A DNA stretch of 64,000 bases from NCBI GenBank assembly GCA_025084515.1, contig JAJAGP010000355.1, positions 62,001-126,000 on the forward strand, in the 5' to 3' direction. Shown here one piece after another: positions 36,122 to 50,700 of this stretch. Below the pieces are notes generated by a model that saw only the letters and a program-made list of their open reading frames with translations, did no database searches and had not been told where the DNA came from. The position numbers and the translations under genes were made by a program. The first letter of the stretch is position 1; every line of letters starts with the position of its first letter. The DNA is from Ancistrus triradiatus (lineage: Eukaryota; Chordata; Actinopteri; Siluriformes; Loricariidae).

Positions 36122-36299
36122 TAAATGTATAACCTATCAAAAGTAGCGGCATGTTAGAGCACAAAGCCATTTATTAAACTAGCAAATGCAATAGTTACAT
36201 AAGCATAAATAAAGCATTTAATAAACACTTCGTTAACATTCCTTTGTTCTTCCTTTCACATCCATGGTAGAGTAACACTAACTGTAGTGCTAACTCCTT

Positions 36300-36650
36300 T
36301 CCATTTATTAATTTTCTTATCCGCTTAATCCTAGTCGGGGTCGCAGGAAAGCCACTGCCTAACCAGCAGCACAGGGCACTAGACAGGGTGCCAATCCATT
36401 GTAGGGCACATACACTCACACACTATGGGCACTTGGGAGACAGCAATTAACCTAACAAACATGCTCATGCACACATGTGGAGGACAGGCATAGGAATACA
36501 CAGAGAGGGCCTCCCACAGTCCAAAGACACGTGTGTTAGATTAGCTGGCGTCTTGTTCCTACCTTGCACCCTGTGCCACCAGCTAGGCACCGCTCTCCCA
36601 CAATCTTGCACGGTATTAAGCAAACAAAAAAGTGAACGAATGACTGAATG
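36300..36650 (+). repeat. SINE-like repeat
   Basis: ttatccgcttaatcctagtc, cactagacagggtgccaatc and cagtccaaagacacgtgtgt. Related to 17605-17790 and 18857-19110. Confidence 0.55.
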
Positions 36651-37800
36651 AGTTGCGCTCTGGGACTGATTGGGGTATGGCTGTGCCCCTCTAAATTCTG
36701 TATAAAAGCCACAAGTTGAAACTTCGCCTTCAACAACTGACAGCTAGAATGCCAGCCATCTTCAAATGGACCAAGTTGAATGAATAGAACAGTTCTGTGT
36801 ATTCCATGAAATGTAATGAGACATAAAACGTACTGACCTCATTTATATTTAATGGTACCTTAATTCAGAGTCAATTCATATTTTGTGTGCATTTTTTTTC
36901 ACAAAATGTACAGCTTGTCCCAAAATACTTACTTACACATAAAAGGTTCTGGGAAACAGAAAAATAAAGGCACACCACATAAATTCATAATGCTTCGGAG
37001 AAATGACATCTGAACACTTTGTGTGCACATTCTTTGATTAACCATATTACTTTTAAATAATCTTTCAATGAACTTAAATCATCAACATGATTGGCGGTGC
37101 TTGAGTGGTGCTACAGCTGTGACCCGAGTTTGAGACTGATGGTGTCTCCCGTCCAGGCCAAGTGTCACACAGGCACAACTGGGCTGTTCCAGAGGGAGGA
37201 AAGTCTGGAGAGAGGGCTCATCCTCTGGCCACCCTCTGCAGCTTACATGTGGTCTGTGAGCTGTGCCTTTCAAAGCTAAGTTCCAGAGATCCTGACAAAT
37301 ATAAGCAGGGTTAAAAACATAACAAAAATGTTTGAAAACATAGCTGGTATTGCCACAGAACTGTGAATACATGTTTGGAATATATGTAAGTTTGGAAACA
37401 TTGTCATGCTGTAAGATCTGGTATAGGAAGGCATAAAGATTTTCACTTACAGTTTTTCGTTCCTTCATGGAATCCACAGTGCCACGTATATTTACAATAT
37501 TTCCAAATAATTCTTAAGAAAAAGCCTCACAAGCTCACCGATACCATAGGCATTAGCATATTTTCTATCAAACCAATTCAGTTTCACTCCAATATTTAGT
37601 GGTGTCTAACATCTCCTTATGCTTAGACTTATGTTTGTGCCAAGATGTAAGAAAAGGCTTTCTTCTGGAATGCCTTCCAAAGGGTTTGTTGGCTAAAGGT
37701 GCTGTCTTATGTAGATTCTGGGACTTGGTGACCCAAAAATTATACCAAAAATCTGCAACTCTCTAACCATGATCCTTGGAGACATTTATGCCTCTCTTCA
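36651..37800. other. Unassigned intergenic sequence
   Basis: A GC-richer segment at 37090-37265 has no recognised match. The rest is AT-rich. Confidence 0.4.
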
Positions 37801-37804
37801 TACA

Positions 37805-38075
37805 ATGGGGCAAAGAAGTATTTAGTCAGCCACTGACTGTACAAGTTCTCCTACTTAGAAAGATGAGAGAGGTCTGTAATTTTCATCATAGCTACACTTC
37901 AACTATGAGAGACAAAATCCAGGAAATCACATTGTACTATTTTTAAAGAATTTGCTTGTAAATCATGGTGGAAAATAAGTATTTGGTCAATAACAAAAGT
38001 TCAACTCAATACTTTGTAACATAACCTTTGTCGGTTATTAAATCTTGCTTGTTTGTGGGTGACCAAATACTCACT
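37805..38075 (-). mobile_element. Family B with large internal deletion
   Basis: Terminal repeat and subterminal sequence (gggcaaagaagtatttagtc .. cataacctttgt) joined at about 38033 to the inner part of the opposite end (aaatcttgcttgtttgtggg). The transposase is removed and the outer right end is lost. Confidence 0.8.
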
Positions 38076-38449
38076 GGGACATCCTGGGTGTTCGATTTAG
38101 GGGGATTTGCTTCATTTAAGCTAATAACATTGACAAATGTCATACAAATCACTTTAATTCCATCAGATCTGTTATATCCTCAATATAAGTCTATAAATGA
38201 AGTCCCACTTTAATACACTTATCACTCGCCAACCAATGTACCTGAGGCTGTTTTCAGCTTTCTCTGAGGCACAAAGAGCCCAGGTTTTATTCAGTGCGAG
38301 TCCAGTGGGTACATGACAAATACCAACGCACGTATTAACAATGTTAAAGTGGGACTTCCTTTATAGACACCCTGTAGATTCAAATAATATAACCCTACAT
38401 GGCATTACAGACCAATCACATGATGCACTGCTACATCTAGAAACATCTT

Positions 38450-38455
38450 TTTATT
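38450..38455 (-). terminator. Candidate polyadenylation signal of ccdc87
   Basis: AATAAA on the minus strand, five bases after the ccdc87 stop codon. If used, the 3' UTR would be only about 20-40 bases. Confidence 0.5.
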
Positions 38456-38460
38456 TAACC

Positions 38461-38700
38461 TTAGTTTGACTGCTTGTGCATGGTACACAGAACTTGTTGG
38501 AACTGGTTGGTGCAGAGTCCCTGGACAGTAGGGTGAATACCTGAAGAGAGTCTATGGTCATGGTTTAGAGGGGGAAGTCTAGCTGGCAGCTGCCCACTCC
38601 CTTCCATCAGCTGATGCAAGGCCTGTACACGTCTCTCTTGTTGCAGCCAATAGAGCATCTCAATGCGGTCCCAACGCATCTTCTCACCATATGGCCGTCC
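38461..38700 (-). CDS. ccdc87: ccdc87 exon 20, C-terminus and stop
   Basis: Encodes GRPYGEKMRWDRIEMLYWLQ followed by QERRVQALHQL and a variable tail to TAA at 38461. This matches human GRRYLDKMKHDKVEMLYWLQ. AATAAA follows the stop after only five bases. Confidence 0.96.
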   Translation of the reverse strand, partial: GRPYGEKMRWDRIEMLYWLQQERRVQALHQLMEGSGQLPARLPPLNHDHRLSSGIHPTVQGLCTNQFQQVLCTMHKQSN

Positions 38701-41700
38701 CTGCAATTTTAAGTATAGTACCTTGGCCAAATCTCTCTGATGTATCCACTGAGTAAGTATTACCTGATCACCAGAATACTTCTGAATTTAAAGAGAAACT
38801 TTAAAACTTCTTACAGACAGATCACAGTAGTCTCTATGGAAAGGTCTTATGATTTGAAAACAGTGGTACTTCTTGACGATATTTCGTTCTAGAAGCCTTG
38901 TCGAGAACATAAAACAACGAGTATCGAGCCTTTCCCATAAGGAATGCTATTAATTTACATCAATTGAATGAATCCGTTCCAGACCCCCAGAAAATCCACA
39001 CTGTATAAGGCATTATATGCATTTTTTTAGTTGTATTGTACAGGTGCTCCCTGATTTATGAAGGGGATACGTTCCGACAAATCCATCATGAGTTAAATAT
39101 AACATGGACTGGGTTCTTTAACGAGTGTATCACAGCGGGGACGAGGCTGAAGACTTATTCGCATTTTCCGGTCCACCTTAAATCACTGCAGTTACATTAT
39201 GGCGCCTGTAGATGGAGATTCCGCCTCATGATAAAACACTTACATTAACCTACAGACGTCCAAAATCATTAACGCAACACTTCCTTTGTAGTACATTGTT
39301 ATAATAAAAATTGTATAATATAACAAAATCCTTGGTATAATAAAAAGAAGTCTATGTTATTGGAGTAATGTCTGGCGACAGGTGAGAATTAACCACATGG
39401 TTCGAAGATAATTTAATCAGTAAATGCAGGGTGACGAACCTGACTAACAATGTTAGCAAAAGAAGCAGTCTGTATTGAACTGAATCAGACACAGCACTGA
39501 TGCTGGAGTTTTGAAACACTGTGTTCACTCTTGTTGTTCTATCTTTTGGAAGTAGTTCAGCTCACACAGTGCTGCTCACGGGATGCTGGTGGCTGGATAT
39601 TTTTGTTTGGTGGACCATTTTCAGTCCAGCAGTAACAATGAGATGTTTAATAACTCCAGCAGTCAGCACTGCTGTGTCTGATCCAATCACACCAGCACAA
39701 CACGCACTAACACACCACCACCATGTCAGTGTCACTGCAGTGCTGAGAATGATCCACCACACAAATAGCACCTGATCTGTGGGGGTCCTGTGGTGGTCCT
39801 GACTATTAGAGAACAGAGTAAAGGGGAATAAGAAAGTGGAGAAACAGATGGACTACAGACTGTAATTGTAGAACTACAGAGAGCTTCTATGGTAAGTATA
39901 ACTGATAAAATGTCACGTGTGCTTACCTTATATGTGACTATATCATTAAAGGATGATGATATGTGATGGATGCATTTGGACAAGATCTTGTCCAGAGCTG
40001 CTATCTTAGACTGGAGTTTCTCCCTGTGGCTCGCCTCCTTCATTCTGGTCAGAGAGTTCCCACGGGGACCTTGACAGGAAATGAGAGTGTACTTGAGAGT
40101 GTAAAAGAATTCAAATAAAGTGTAAGGTAACTAAGTTCTCAAATATTTTAGCATGCACAGTATTACTAGTAGTTGGTCCAATATGTAAGATGTTTACACA
40201 CACACACATATTATGTATATAGGGCGACACAGTTAGCGCAGCTGAATCACAGCTCCAGGGTCCGATTCAATTAATCCTGACCTCTGTCTCCACCTGTGTC
40301 AAGTCAAGTTAAGTCAGATTTATTTATATAGCGCTTTTTACAATGGAGCATTGTCTCAAAGCAACTTTACAAGTTTAGATTATCTCCTAATAACTACGTC
40401 CAATCCCAAGTTGAGCAAGCCTAGGGCGACAGTGGCAAGAAAACTCCCTAGTTCTAGGAAGAAACCTTTGGGAGGGACCAAGACTCAAAAGGCACCCAAC
40501 CTCCTTGTGCAGCGAGATGATAAATCTAAGAGCAAACTAAGTCATGGAGTCCAGTTTGAATAAATGTGAAGTATTCACATCGAACAAGTGGCCCGGTATG
40601 GATGAAAATCTAAGAGCGAAACTAAAGTCATGGAGTCATGGTCCCGAATAAAATGTGAATTATGCACAGTGAGCTCCATCATATTACATCATGTGTGGGC
40701 CGTACTGCCGAACCAGCTCGAGAGAAAAAACAGAAAAATGTATTAGTTATTGATTAAGAGCACAGTGTTTATTAACAACACTGATGCCATGTCAATCACT
40801 GATGCCAAGTGTAGCATGAGACCCCGTCAAGCATTGCTATAGCTCATAGCTTAGAAGCTAGAAAGAGGAGAACTGGTAAGGAAACACGCCAAGAGGGATC
40901 ACATGAGACATTGGCAACCCACGAGGCGGCGAAGAACAGCAACCCTACGTCGTGCTGCGCTGCCGTCTCAGAGTTGAGGTTTCATGCTCACGGATCTGTC
41001 CGAGCGTGCTGCCTAACCTCTGTCGGGGAAGAGCAGGTATTAGTTATTGATTAAGAGCACAGTGTTTATTAACAATCACTGATGCCATGTGTAGCATGAG
41101 GCCCCGGCAGCATTAGCTATAGCAGCATAGCTAGAAAGAGGAGAACTGGTAGGTAACACAGCCAAGAGGGATCACATGAGACATCGGCAACCCCACGGGA
41201 GGCAGAAGACAGCAACCCAACGTCTCCTGTCACCATAAGACTCTTTGGATATGAACCCCCAGCTCTGCCCTTAGTCTAAGGCAAGGATGCATGAGTCAAG
41301 ATCAAGAGGACTGAAGCCCAGTTCAGCCAGACCACCCACTCGACACTTCCGGCTAACGGACAAGGCAGGTAGGCCAGACATGACTCCAGACTGACCCAAG
41401 CCCCAGTGACCCAAGCCATGCATCCCGGTCTAAATCTAGTCAAATGCCTGCGTAAATAACTATGTCTTTAGCCTAGACTTAAAATTTTGGAGAGTGTCTG
41501 AGTCTCCAACTAAAGCTGGAAGTTTATTCCATAGTTGGGGGGCCATGTATGAGAAAGCTTTTCCCCTGCTGTGACTTTTGTAATTCTAGCAACTGAAAGA
41601 AGTCCTGTACCCTGCAAACGAAGTAGATGAGTTGGATTGTAAAACTCTAAGAGTTCACTCAGATAATGTGGGGCCAGGCCATGTAGAGCTTTATAAGTTA

Positions 41701-44700
41701 GAAAAAGTATTTTGTAATCAATGCGGAATTTGACTGGTAACCAGTGCAGTGATGATAGAACAGGAGTGATATGATCAAATTTTCTAGTTCGAGTTAGCAC
41801 TCGAGCGGCTGCATTCTGAACTAATTGAAGTTTATTTATACATTTACTAGAGCATCCAGTAAGTAAGGTGTTGCAGTCATCCAACCTTGAGGTTATAAAC
41901 GCATGAACAAGTTTCTCTGCATCATTAAAAGATAGGATATTTCTAAGTTTAGCAATATTACGTAATTGAAAGAAAGCAATTCCAGTGATACTGCTAATGT
42001 GCTCATCAAAGGAGAGATCTGAATCAAATGTGACCCTTAAGTTTTTTATAGATGGACTGGGCAATACTGGACAGCCATCTAGATTTAGGATAGATGTAGC
42101 CAACCTGTCTCTCACAGCCTTGGGTCCCACTAATAGAACCTCAGTTTTATCTGAGTAAGTAAGAGAAAATTAAATAACATCCTTACCCTTTTTAATTTCC
42201 TCTAGTCCTACAACAGTCCCCTCGCTTTTTGTTGGAATTTGTAAGTGCCTGTCCCATTATTTTTGGCTGATAATGTAAGCTGTGTATCATCTGCTAGCAT
42301 TGGAATTATTGCCATGTTTACGTGTATATCTATGTGTAGTTTGCATTCCTCCTTGGTTTTAACACCCGAGTGCTCCATCTGCTTTCCTCCCACAAATGCG
42401 TCTTACCCAGGCATCCTACCAATGGTGCATGGTTTCGTTTTATCGAGAATTACTTGATTGGTGTTTTCTAAAACACCCTATACTATTGAGTGTGTGGCCA
42501 TTCAATGAGTTTGGTTTTCTCTGTGCTCATCTTTCGCAATGGACTGCGGCGGCTCCTGGCTAGGATTTGTTCCTCCCCCTTGACTGATTGCCCTGGTGCC
42601 CACGCAGGCTAGGCAATGGCTTTCCTTTCCTGATTCCCTCTGGCTCGTCCAGTGATCTTTAAGCAAACTGCAGACGAGCAGCAACGTCTTTTGGAGAGCA
42701 GTGGCTTTCTCTTTGCTCCCCTGCATGCACCCATTGTAGGTTGTTCAGTGTTCTTCGATGGTGGACTCATGAACTTAACATTTAGGCCAATGTGAGAGAG
42801 GCCTTTCTTTGCTTAGAACGTTGTACCCCTGGGGTTCATTTGGTGACCCTCACCAACTATTACAAACAACGCCTTGCTCTTGAGTGATCCTTTGTTAGGT
42901 CGACCACTCCTGGGGAGGGTAACAATTGGCCCAGGATTTCCTCCATTTGTACACACTCTGTCTGACTTGGGATGGTGGAGTCCTGACACAACTCTTTAGA
43001 GATGGTTTTGTAACCTTTTCATCCTCACCTGATGAGCATCAACACTCTTTTTCTGAGGCCCTCAGATATCTCCTTGTTTCGTACCATGAATACAACGTTC
43101 CACAAACATGTTTGTAATAGCTCATACTTTGATAGATCCCTGTTTCTTTTTAAATAAAACAGGTGCCCACTCACACCTGCTTGGCATCCCTTGGACTGCA
43201 CAAAGCCCCTCTTACTCGTTCTACGTGTTTCCTTTCTCCGTTTTCCAATTTCCACCCGTTCAACAGTTCAATCTCGCTAATCCTTAACGGCCCTCATCAT
43301 ACTTTTGCCACTCACTAATTGTATATTTGGATCGTTTTCCCTCAATATATAAATGACCAAGTAATATTTTTGTCTCATTTGTTTAACTGGGTTCTCTTTA
43401 TCTACTTTTAGGACTTGTGTGAAAATCTGATGATGTTTTAGGTCATATTTATGCAGGAATATAGAACATTCTAAAGGGTTCACAAACTTTCAAGCACCAC
43501 TGTAAGACAGTTCATCTTTCTCAGAATTTACAGTCACAAAACTTCATTCAAAGCTTGCATGAGTCTGAACACCCTCTCAATCTAAATCTCAGACTCAGTT
43601 TGTGAGGATTGACTGCAGTGACATAAGACTTTACTGACATGGCATTGTTGCCTCACTATGGCATAGATAGAAGCATTGATTAAGAAAGTTACAATTTAAT
43701 CAGTTTAAAATTTTAGGTTCTAGTTTCCCATTTTGAGAGATAACCTCATTACCTTGTTGGAAGAACCTTTTAGGGTCAGATGCCATTCTCTCAAACTCCT
43801 CCAGCTGAGACAGCAGCAATTCCCTCTGCTGGATGAGCTGAGCAGCCTGCTCCCACGCTGCTATTGCCTAAGAATAAACACAAAGCTAATATTCTTCAGA
43901 ATATTGCAAGTAGTTGCAAGTAACAAGTAAGACTCAAGTCTTGACACTCCAGACTCATGCAAGTCCTATTTAAGTCACTAAATGGCAAATGGGGTGGTTT
44001 TAGTGAGTTTAGTGTTTATAAATACGTCTACAATGAGTAAATATGTCTGAAGAATATTTGGTTTGATTTAGGTTGGTTATTCATTGAGCGTACATTCATT
44101 TTTTTCTGCTTTTATAACTGTACAGAAAGCTCAAATTATGTTCTTGTAAAGCTAATGTAGCAGACTGTAATGAAACCAGTACCACATATTTAATGACTTC
44201 AGTGCAAATTCATACTGAAACCATCTTCATTATGCTTCTTACTTTATATTCAGTTACAAGAGCTAACACCGTACTCATACTCATACTCATGAATTCAGTG
44301 GTGATGGGGACTTTTATAACAGCACAACCCTCATGTGGCAAGTTGCTAGAGACTCGAAGAGATCTGGGCCAGTAATACTTCCTGTGATATGAACAATAAT
44401 TTGTAATACATTGGTGCTCCTAAACCCTTCTGCAATGCCTCAGATGAGGATATTTTCAATCACTCCTCGGTAGAAATTTATCAGAGGTTGTGTCTCATCA
44501 TGCCTGCATTTTAAAGGTGTAGAAATAGTGACTTGGTTTAATGATGGCTGTGGTATGTGTGTTCCAGTTCAGGCTGAGGTATGAATTCCTACATCAGTTC
44601 AGCATTTTCCATCTCCATGTTGTAGATGCACTGGTGGGTGGGGTTCTTTGTTTCAAGTACAGGATTATGTCTTTTTTTTCTTTTTTTCTTTTTTTTTTTA

Positions 44701-47700
44701 ACACTATGTGCTGATATTTGTGTAGGTATGCTCTCAAACTATGTTCCTTTCCAGAACAAGATACACTGCCTGGCCAAAAAAAGGTCACCACCTGGATTTA
44801 ACTAAGCAAATAGGTAAGAGCCTCCCATTGGATAATTACTGCATTGGTGATTATGTTTCAGCTGGCAACAAATTATTTAACCCTAACTGATGTAGTGAGT
44901 AGCTTCTCATTTGTTAAACAACCATGTGGTCGTGGAAAAGATGTTCATCTGTTTCAGAAGGGTCTAATTGTTGGCATGCATCAGGCAGAGAAAACATCTA
45001 AGGAGGTTGCTGAACCTACTAAAGTCGGGGTAAGGACTGTCCAACGCATTATTAAAAAGTGGCAGGGCAGTGGGGAAACATCATCTTCAAGGAAGGAATG
45101 TGATCGGAACAAAATCTTGAATGATCATCATCACTGATCACTTAAAGGTTTGGTGAAATCAAATCATAGAAAAACAACAGTAGAACTCAGGGATAAGTTT
45201 AATAGTGAAAGTAAGAGCATTTCCATATGCACAATGAGAAGGGAACTCAAGGGACTGGGACTTAACAGCTGTGTAGCCTCAAGAAAACCACTTATCAGTG
45301 AGGCTAACCGGCAAAACAGCTTCAGTTTGCTAGGAAACATAAAGATTGGACTCTGGAGCAATGGAAGAAGGTCATGTGGTCTGATGAGTCCAGATTTACC
45401 CTGTTTCAGAGTGATGGGTGCATCAGGGTAAGAAGAGAGGCGGCTGAAGTGATGCACCCATCATGCCAAGTGCCTACCCTACCAACCTGTGGGGGAGGGG
45501 CTATGATCTGGGTTTGCTGCAGTTGGTTAGGTCTGGGTTCAGCAACGTTATGTGCCCAAAGAATGAGGTCAGCTGATACCTGAATATACTGAACCACCAG
45601 GTTCTTCCATCAATGGATTTTTTTCTTCCCAGATGGCACGGTCATATTCCAAGTTGACAGTGCAAGAATTATGTGCTGGATGCTTCCCTTCCCTTTGCAT
45701 CTGTTCTGACAGTGACAGACAGATCAAACAATACACAAGTAAAAAAAGAAAGAAAAAAAGCAGTTTTAAATCCCAGAGCTGAGGGTGGGTGTGCTGGCTT
45801 CGGAAGCTGCAGAACAGTAATCAGTACTAATTGGGCAAGAGGTGCAGATCAGGTAACCACAGCGCTGTTCTGGACCCACTCATGCCGAGCGACCAGCACA
45901 GCAAAGAAAGTGTGATGACAATGAGGCTAAAACACAAGACCAAAGGTTTCTCCATTATGAGAGCATTTCAAAGAAAATAAAACACTTGACTTGATTTTTC
46001 AGTCACAGGTTCATGCTGAATGCCAACCCCCGCAACGTCCCCCCCAAATAATGAACAACTGCTGCCATATTGCCCAGTTAGTGATCTTGTCACTAGATTT
46101 ACAACTTTTCATACCCCTCTAGGTTTTTTTTTATTATATCAAGTAGGCGTGTAATAGTTGGTGAGGTCACAAATGAGCCCAGAGTAACGTCTAAGCAACT
46201 GAAGGCCTCTCTCACATTGGCTAATGTTAATGTTCATGAATCCACCATCAGAAGAACACTGAACAACAATGGTGTGCATGGCAGGGTTACAAGGAGAAAG
46301 CTACTGCTCTCCAAAAAGAACATTGCTGCTCGTCTGCAGTTTGCTAAAGATCACGTGGACGAGCCAGAAGGCTATTGGAAGAATGTTTTGTGGACGGATG
46401 AGACCAAAATAGAACTTTTTGGTTTAAAAGAAAAGCGTTATGTTTGGAGAAAGGAAAACACTGCATTCCAGCATAAGAACCTTATCTCATCTGTGAAACA
46501 TGGTGGTGGTAGTATCATGGTTTGGGCCTGTTTTGCTGCATCTGGGCAGGACGGCTTGCCATCATTGATGGAACAATGAATTCTGAACATGATATCAGAG
46601 AGAAAAATATCAGGACATCTGTCCATGAACTGAATCTCAAAGAGAAGGTGGGTCATGCAGCAAGACAACGACCCTAAGCACACAAGCCGTTCTACCAAAG
46701 AATGGTTTACAGAAGAATAAAGTTCATGTTTTGGAAAGGCCAAGTCAAAGTCCTGACCTTAATCCAATGGAAATGTTGTGGAAGGACCTGAAGGCGAGCA
46801 GCTAATGTGAGGAAACCCACCAACATCCCAGAGCTGAAGCTGTTCTGGTACGGAGGAATGGGCTAAAATTCCTCCAAGCCGGTGTGCAGGACTGATCAAC
46901 AGCTACAGGAAACGTTTAGCTGCTGCAGTTATTGCTGCACAGGGGGGTCACACCAGATACTGAAAGCAAAGGGTCCACATTACTTTTGCCACTCACTAAT
47001 ATGTAATATTGGATCATTTTCCTCAATAAATAAATGACCAAGTATAATATTTCTGTCTCATTTGTGTAACTGGGTTCTCTTTATCTACTTTTAGGACTTG
47101 TGTGAAAATCTGATGATGTTTTAGGTCATATTTATGCAGAAATATAGAAAATTCTAAAGGGTTCACAAACTTTCAAGCACCACTGTAGGCTCTATGTCAT
47201 AACAGCATCATTCCAATTTATTATTCATTTCAATTCCAGGTTGTACGATCACAAAATGTCAAAAAGACAAACCTATAATGTTCAGATGTTTCCTACCTTT
47301 TCCAGCTGGTCTCTGTGTGCATGAGAGCTGTATTTGATGGCCATGTCCAGCCTCTCTGTCTCAGACAGGCAAAGTAGACTCCAGACTCTCAGTAGCCTGG
47401 CCTGCATTTGAGGACCATTCACAGGTCCTGCTCCAGAAAAGCTACAGTCCTCCATTCCTGCCTGTAACCAATAACAGTGTGATCTTCACACATGGCACAC
47501 AGAGATGAAATATAATCCCTGAAAAAGCACTGGTCTCTATTACAGTTTTTTTTCTAACACAGGACTACAATCAAACTGTTTAATTCTCTTTCATTACTGT
47601 TAGCTTTATCTATGATTTGTGACATGTCAGTGACACAAACCCTCAATTCATTGATCTATCTATATTACACTCGCTGAGAGTTTAGAGACATTAAAAGGTC

Positions 47701-50700
47701 AATCAGTTAGTACAAAGAAAACTTACCATCTGAGGGTGTTCTACATCTGGTTGCTTCACATCTGAAGCACAAAGGTTCAGGTTAAGGCTTAAGGCCACAC
47801 ATTGTAGTCAGTAAGAATACTGGTACAGTCATCATTCTGAACATCCCATCTTACAATATGAGCTACCGAATTATGAACAATAAATAACACTACCGGCAAA
47901 AAGTCTCTATAAAATAAAATAACATTTGATAAACACACAAGTCCAAATTTACATACAAACAAAGGACAAATATTGTATCAAAGCTGTTATGTGAGGATAA
48001 AAGTATTAGATCACAATTAAAATGGAAAAAAAAAATTAATCTGCTGCAGCTCTGAATATAACTTACTCTCAGACATTGGCTCTTTCCACAGACCCCCCAT
48101 CAGCACTGTGTTGACGTTCCAGAGTCCGGGCACATAGGCCTGCTTCTGGCTCTTCAGTGTATTCCTGTTTTCTTGCTGCTTTCTGGAAGAGATTACCACA
48201 ACAAGAAACAAGGGAAATATACATAATAGTGACATTACAATAATGCATCATAGACTGGCATGGTAAAATCATTTCTAATGGTTATAGGCTGGTTATTTAG
48301 TGTCGGTTCTAAGATACAACGAAATGACCTTCTGTTCTCTCTCTCCATTTGCAGTATCCTCTTCCTCTCACCATCCTCATCGCTACTATCACTGTCATAC
48401 AAGTGAAACACCACAGACAGGTAATCTGACTCCTTTATATGTAAAGAAAAAAACAAATCAATTTAGATGGACACATCACACAATAGTAATAACAATACTA
48501 GAAATGTTATTTACACGAGAAAATAAGATGAAATACAGATTACAGAGCAAAAACTGTAAAAAAAAATATGGTGGAGTGAAAATGAGGTGAAAAAACACAA
48601 GAAAGGTTGAAATGCAAAATGCCATGCTAACACAAAAGATACACAGACACACTCATTACACAGGTACACTCATACAGTCTTGTGTTAGTTTGTTGATTTC
48701 ATACAGGAAAGCTTATGGAAACCTCTGTGGGAAAACAAACTTACATATGACATATTTCTGAAAACATCTGAATTAATGTGACAATTCATGACAATTTATT
48801 CTTATCACAATTTGTTATTGATCTCATTTTTATACTCTAAAACGTCATTAAGAAATTAAAGACAAAGAATGCTTTCATAACCCCACTGACTGGTCAGGTA
48901 TGCAAAGCAAAACTCTCACATCACACAAACAGTACACCTGCAGTAGATTTCAGCTGGTACAAAAGTAGTGGTGTGGTGTACCGGTCAACTCTTCAACGCT
49001 GCTTACACAAGCATTGGAGTCCCACAAAAAGTCAATTGTTACAGTTACCAATACTATATTTATAGAAAAAGGTGGAGGCATTTCAAGAAAAAGCTGATCT
49101 GTTCTGTTTTGGGGTTGTGTGGCGGCCAATGGTAATACGTGGATAGAGGGAAGAATAGATTCTACTATATTAGCAAATCCTGAAATCCAATTTAATAAAG
49201 AAAAGAGGTTGGAAAATAGGTTGTCAGTGATCCAAAGCATATGTGTAAACTAGATTCAAACTACTTCAAGAAATGAAAAATTAAGGTTTTGAAAAGAGTC
49301 TGGCAAAAATGAAGGCTGTGATTTTTAGTGAAAGTGGGTGCCACTTAATATTGACTGACTGGATACCATTTGTGTATACACCATTTTACATTTTGTCTGT
49401 AGCTTAATTAAAAATAAACAATTGTTCATTAATATTTGCAGAAACATGCCATATTTAAATGTATTCCATGTAAAGGATAGCTTCCATTTCCATTGGAAAA
49501 TCAACAAAATTTTACCAGTGGTCCCCAAAGTTTGGTGTAAAGAATCACCTGGTTGGAAATGTAGTTGAGACAATCATCCACTGTTATGTTAGCCTTCCAC
49601 CATTTGTACCATGTAGCATAGGCATGTGATGTCATATCCGCTGGCCTCTTTCGATCCACTGCAACCTCGGTCCTCTTCCTGCTTTCATTAAAATAAAGGT
49701 GTGTGAGGAGCCACAACAACCATGCTAATAATACAACATCCTAAATAATGGGGTGGTCTGAAGAAGTGAGCAGTCAGGGACACACCGACGTTCTCAATCA
49801 CCAGGGTATCTTGGACAGCGTACCATATGATGTGAGGATGTACTGTGAGATTTAATTTACAACATGTTTTGTAAAATGCACCTGTGAGATTCGCTGCGAA
49901 CATAAGGTACACACAGCGAAGTGTTCAATAGCTTCTTCTCATGACTTCTCTTCAGGCTGGGCGGTAAGTCTGCATTGCTCATGGCAGGTTCTATCATAGA
50001 GTCCTCATTTGAAAAGAAAATACAAAAAAGGCTAAATATTGCACAATAACTCCAGCAGTACTTCGAGTCTGTACGCACTGAAATCTTCACGTTATCTACA
50101 TAAAATGCTATTATGACATGCAATCCAAATAATACAAGCCCCATCCGATCTCAAGTAATTACTGACCTCATCAAAGCTGAAGTAATCAGTTGTAATACTT
50201 TTGGATAATTCTTTGTAGAGTGCTTTTATTTCAGTCCCAACAAACAGGTTCTGATCAAACCTCTGGGCCCACAAGGGATCAATCTGAAAAAAGAAAGTAC
50301 AGTTTGGTCTGTGATATCAGCCAGGTACGATGAGTTCCTGAGGCTCCTGCAGATGTCGTTGCACAAGGATGGTCAGGCTATAAATTCCTATGCGTTGTGC
50401 GACTGGATTCATAGACTGGGAAGAGGTGGTACAGTGCAGTGAATGTCTATTTTGATGTGTAGAAAGATCGCAAGGCAGATGTTAACGACTGCCAAAAAAG
50501 AGTGATTGCATTCGAATTTTAGAATGTTCTATATTTCTGCATAAATATGACCTAAAACATCATCAGATTTTCACACAAGTCCTAAAAGTAGATAAAGAGA
50601 ACCCAGTTAAACAGGTGAGACAAAAATATTATTCTTGGTCATTTATTTATTGAGGATAGAACTTTTTGCTTTAATAGACAAGTGTTATGTTTGGAGAAAG

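Noticed and set aside
48950..49240. Minus-strand ORF of 96 residues in ccdc87 intron 13
   Set aside because: No acceptor/donor pair keeps phase with exons 13 and 14, which join perfectly without it.
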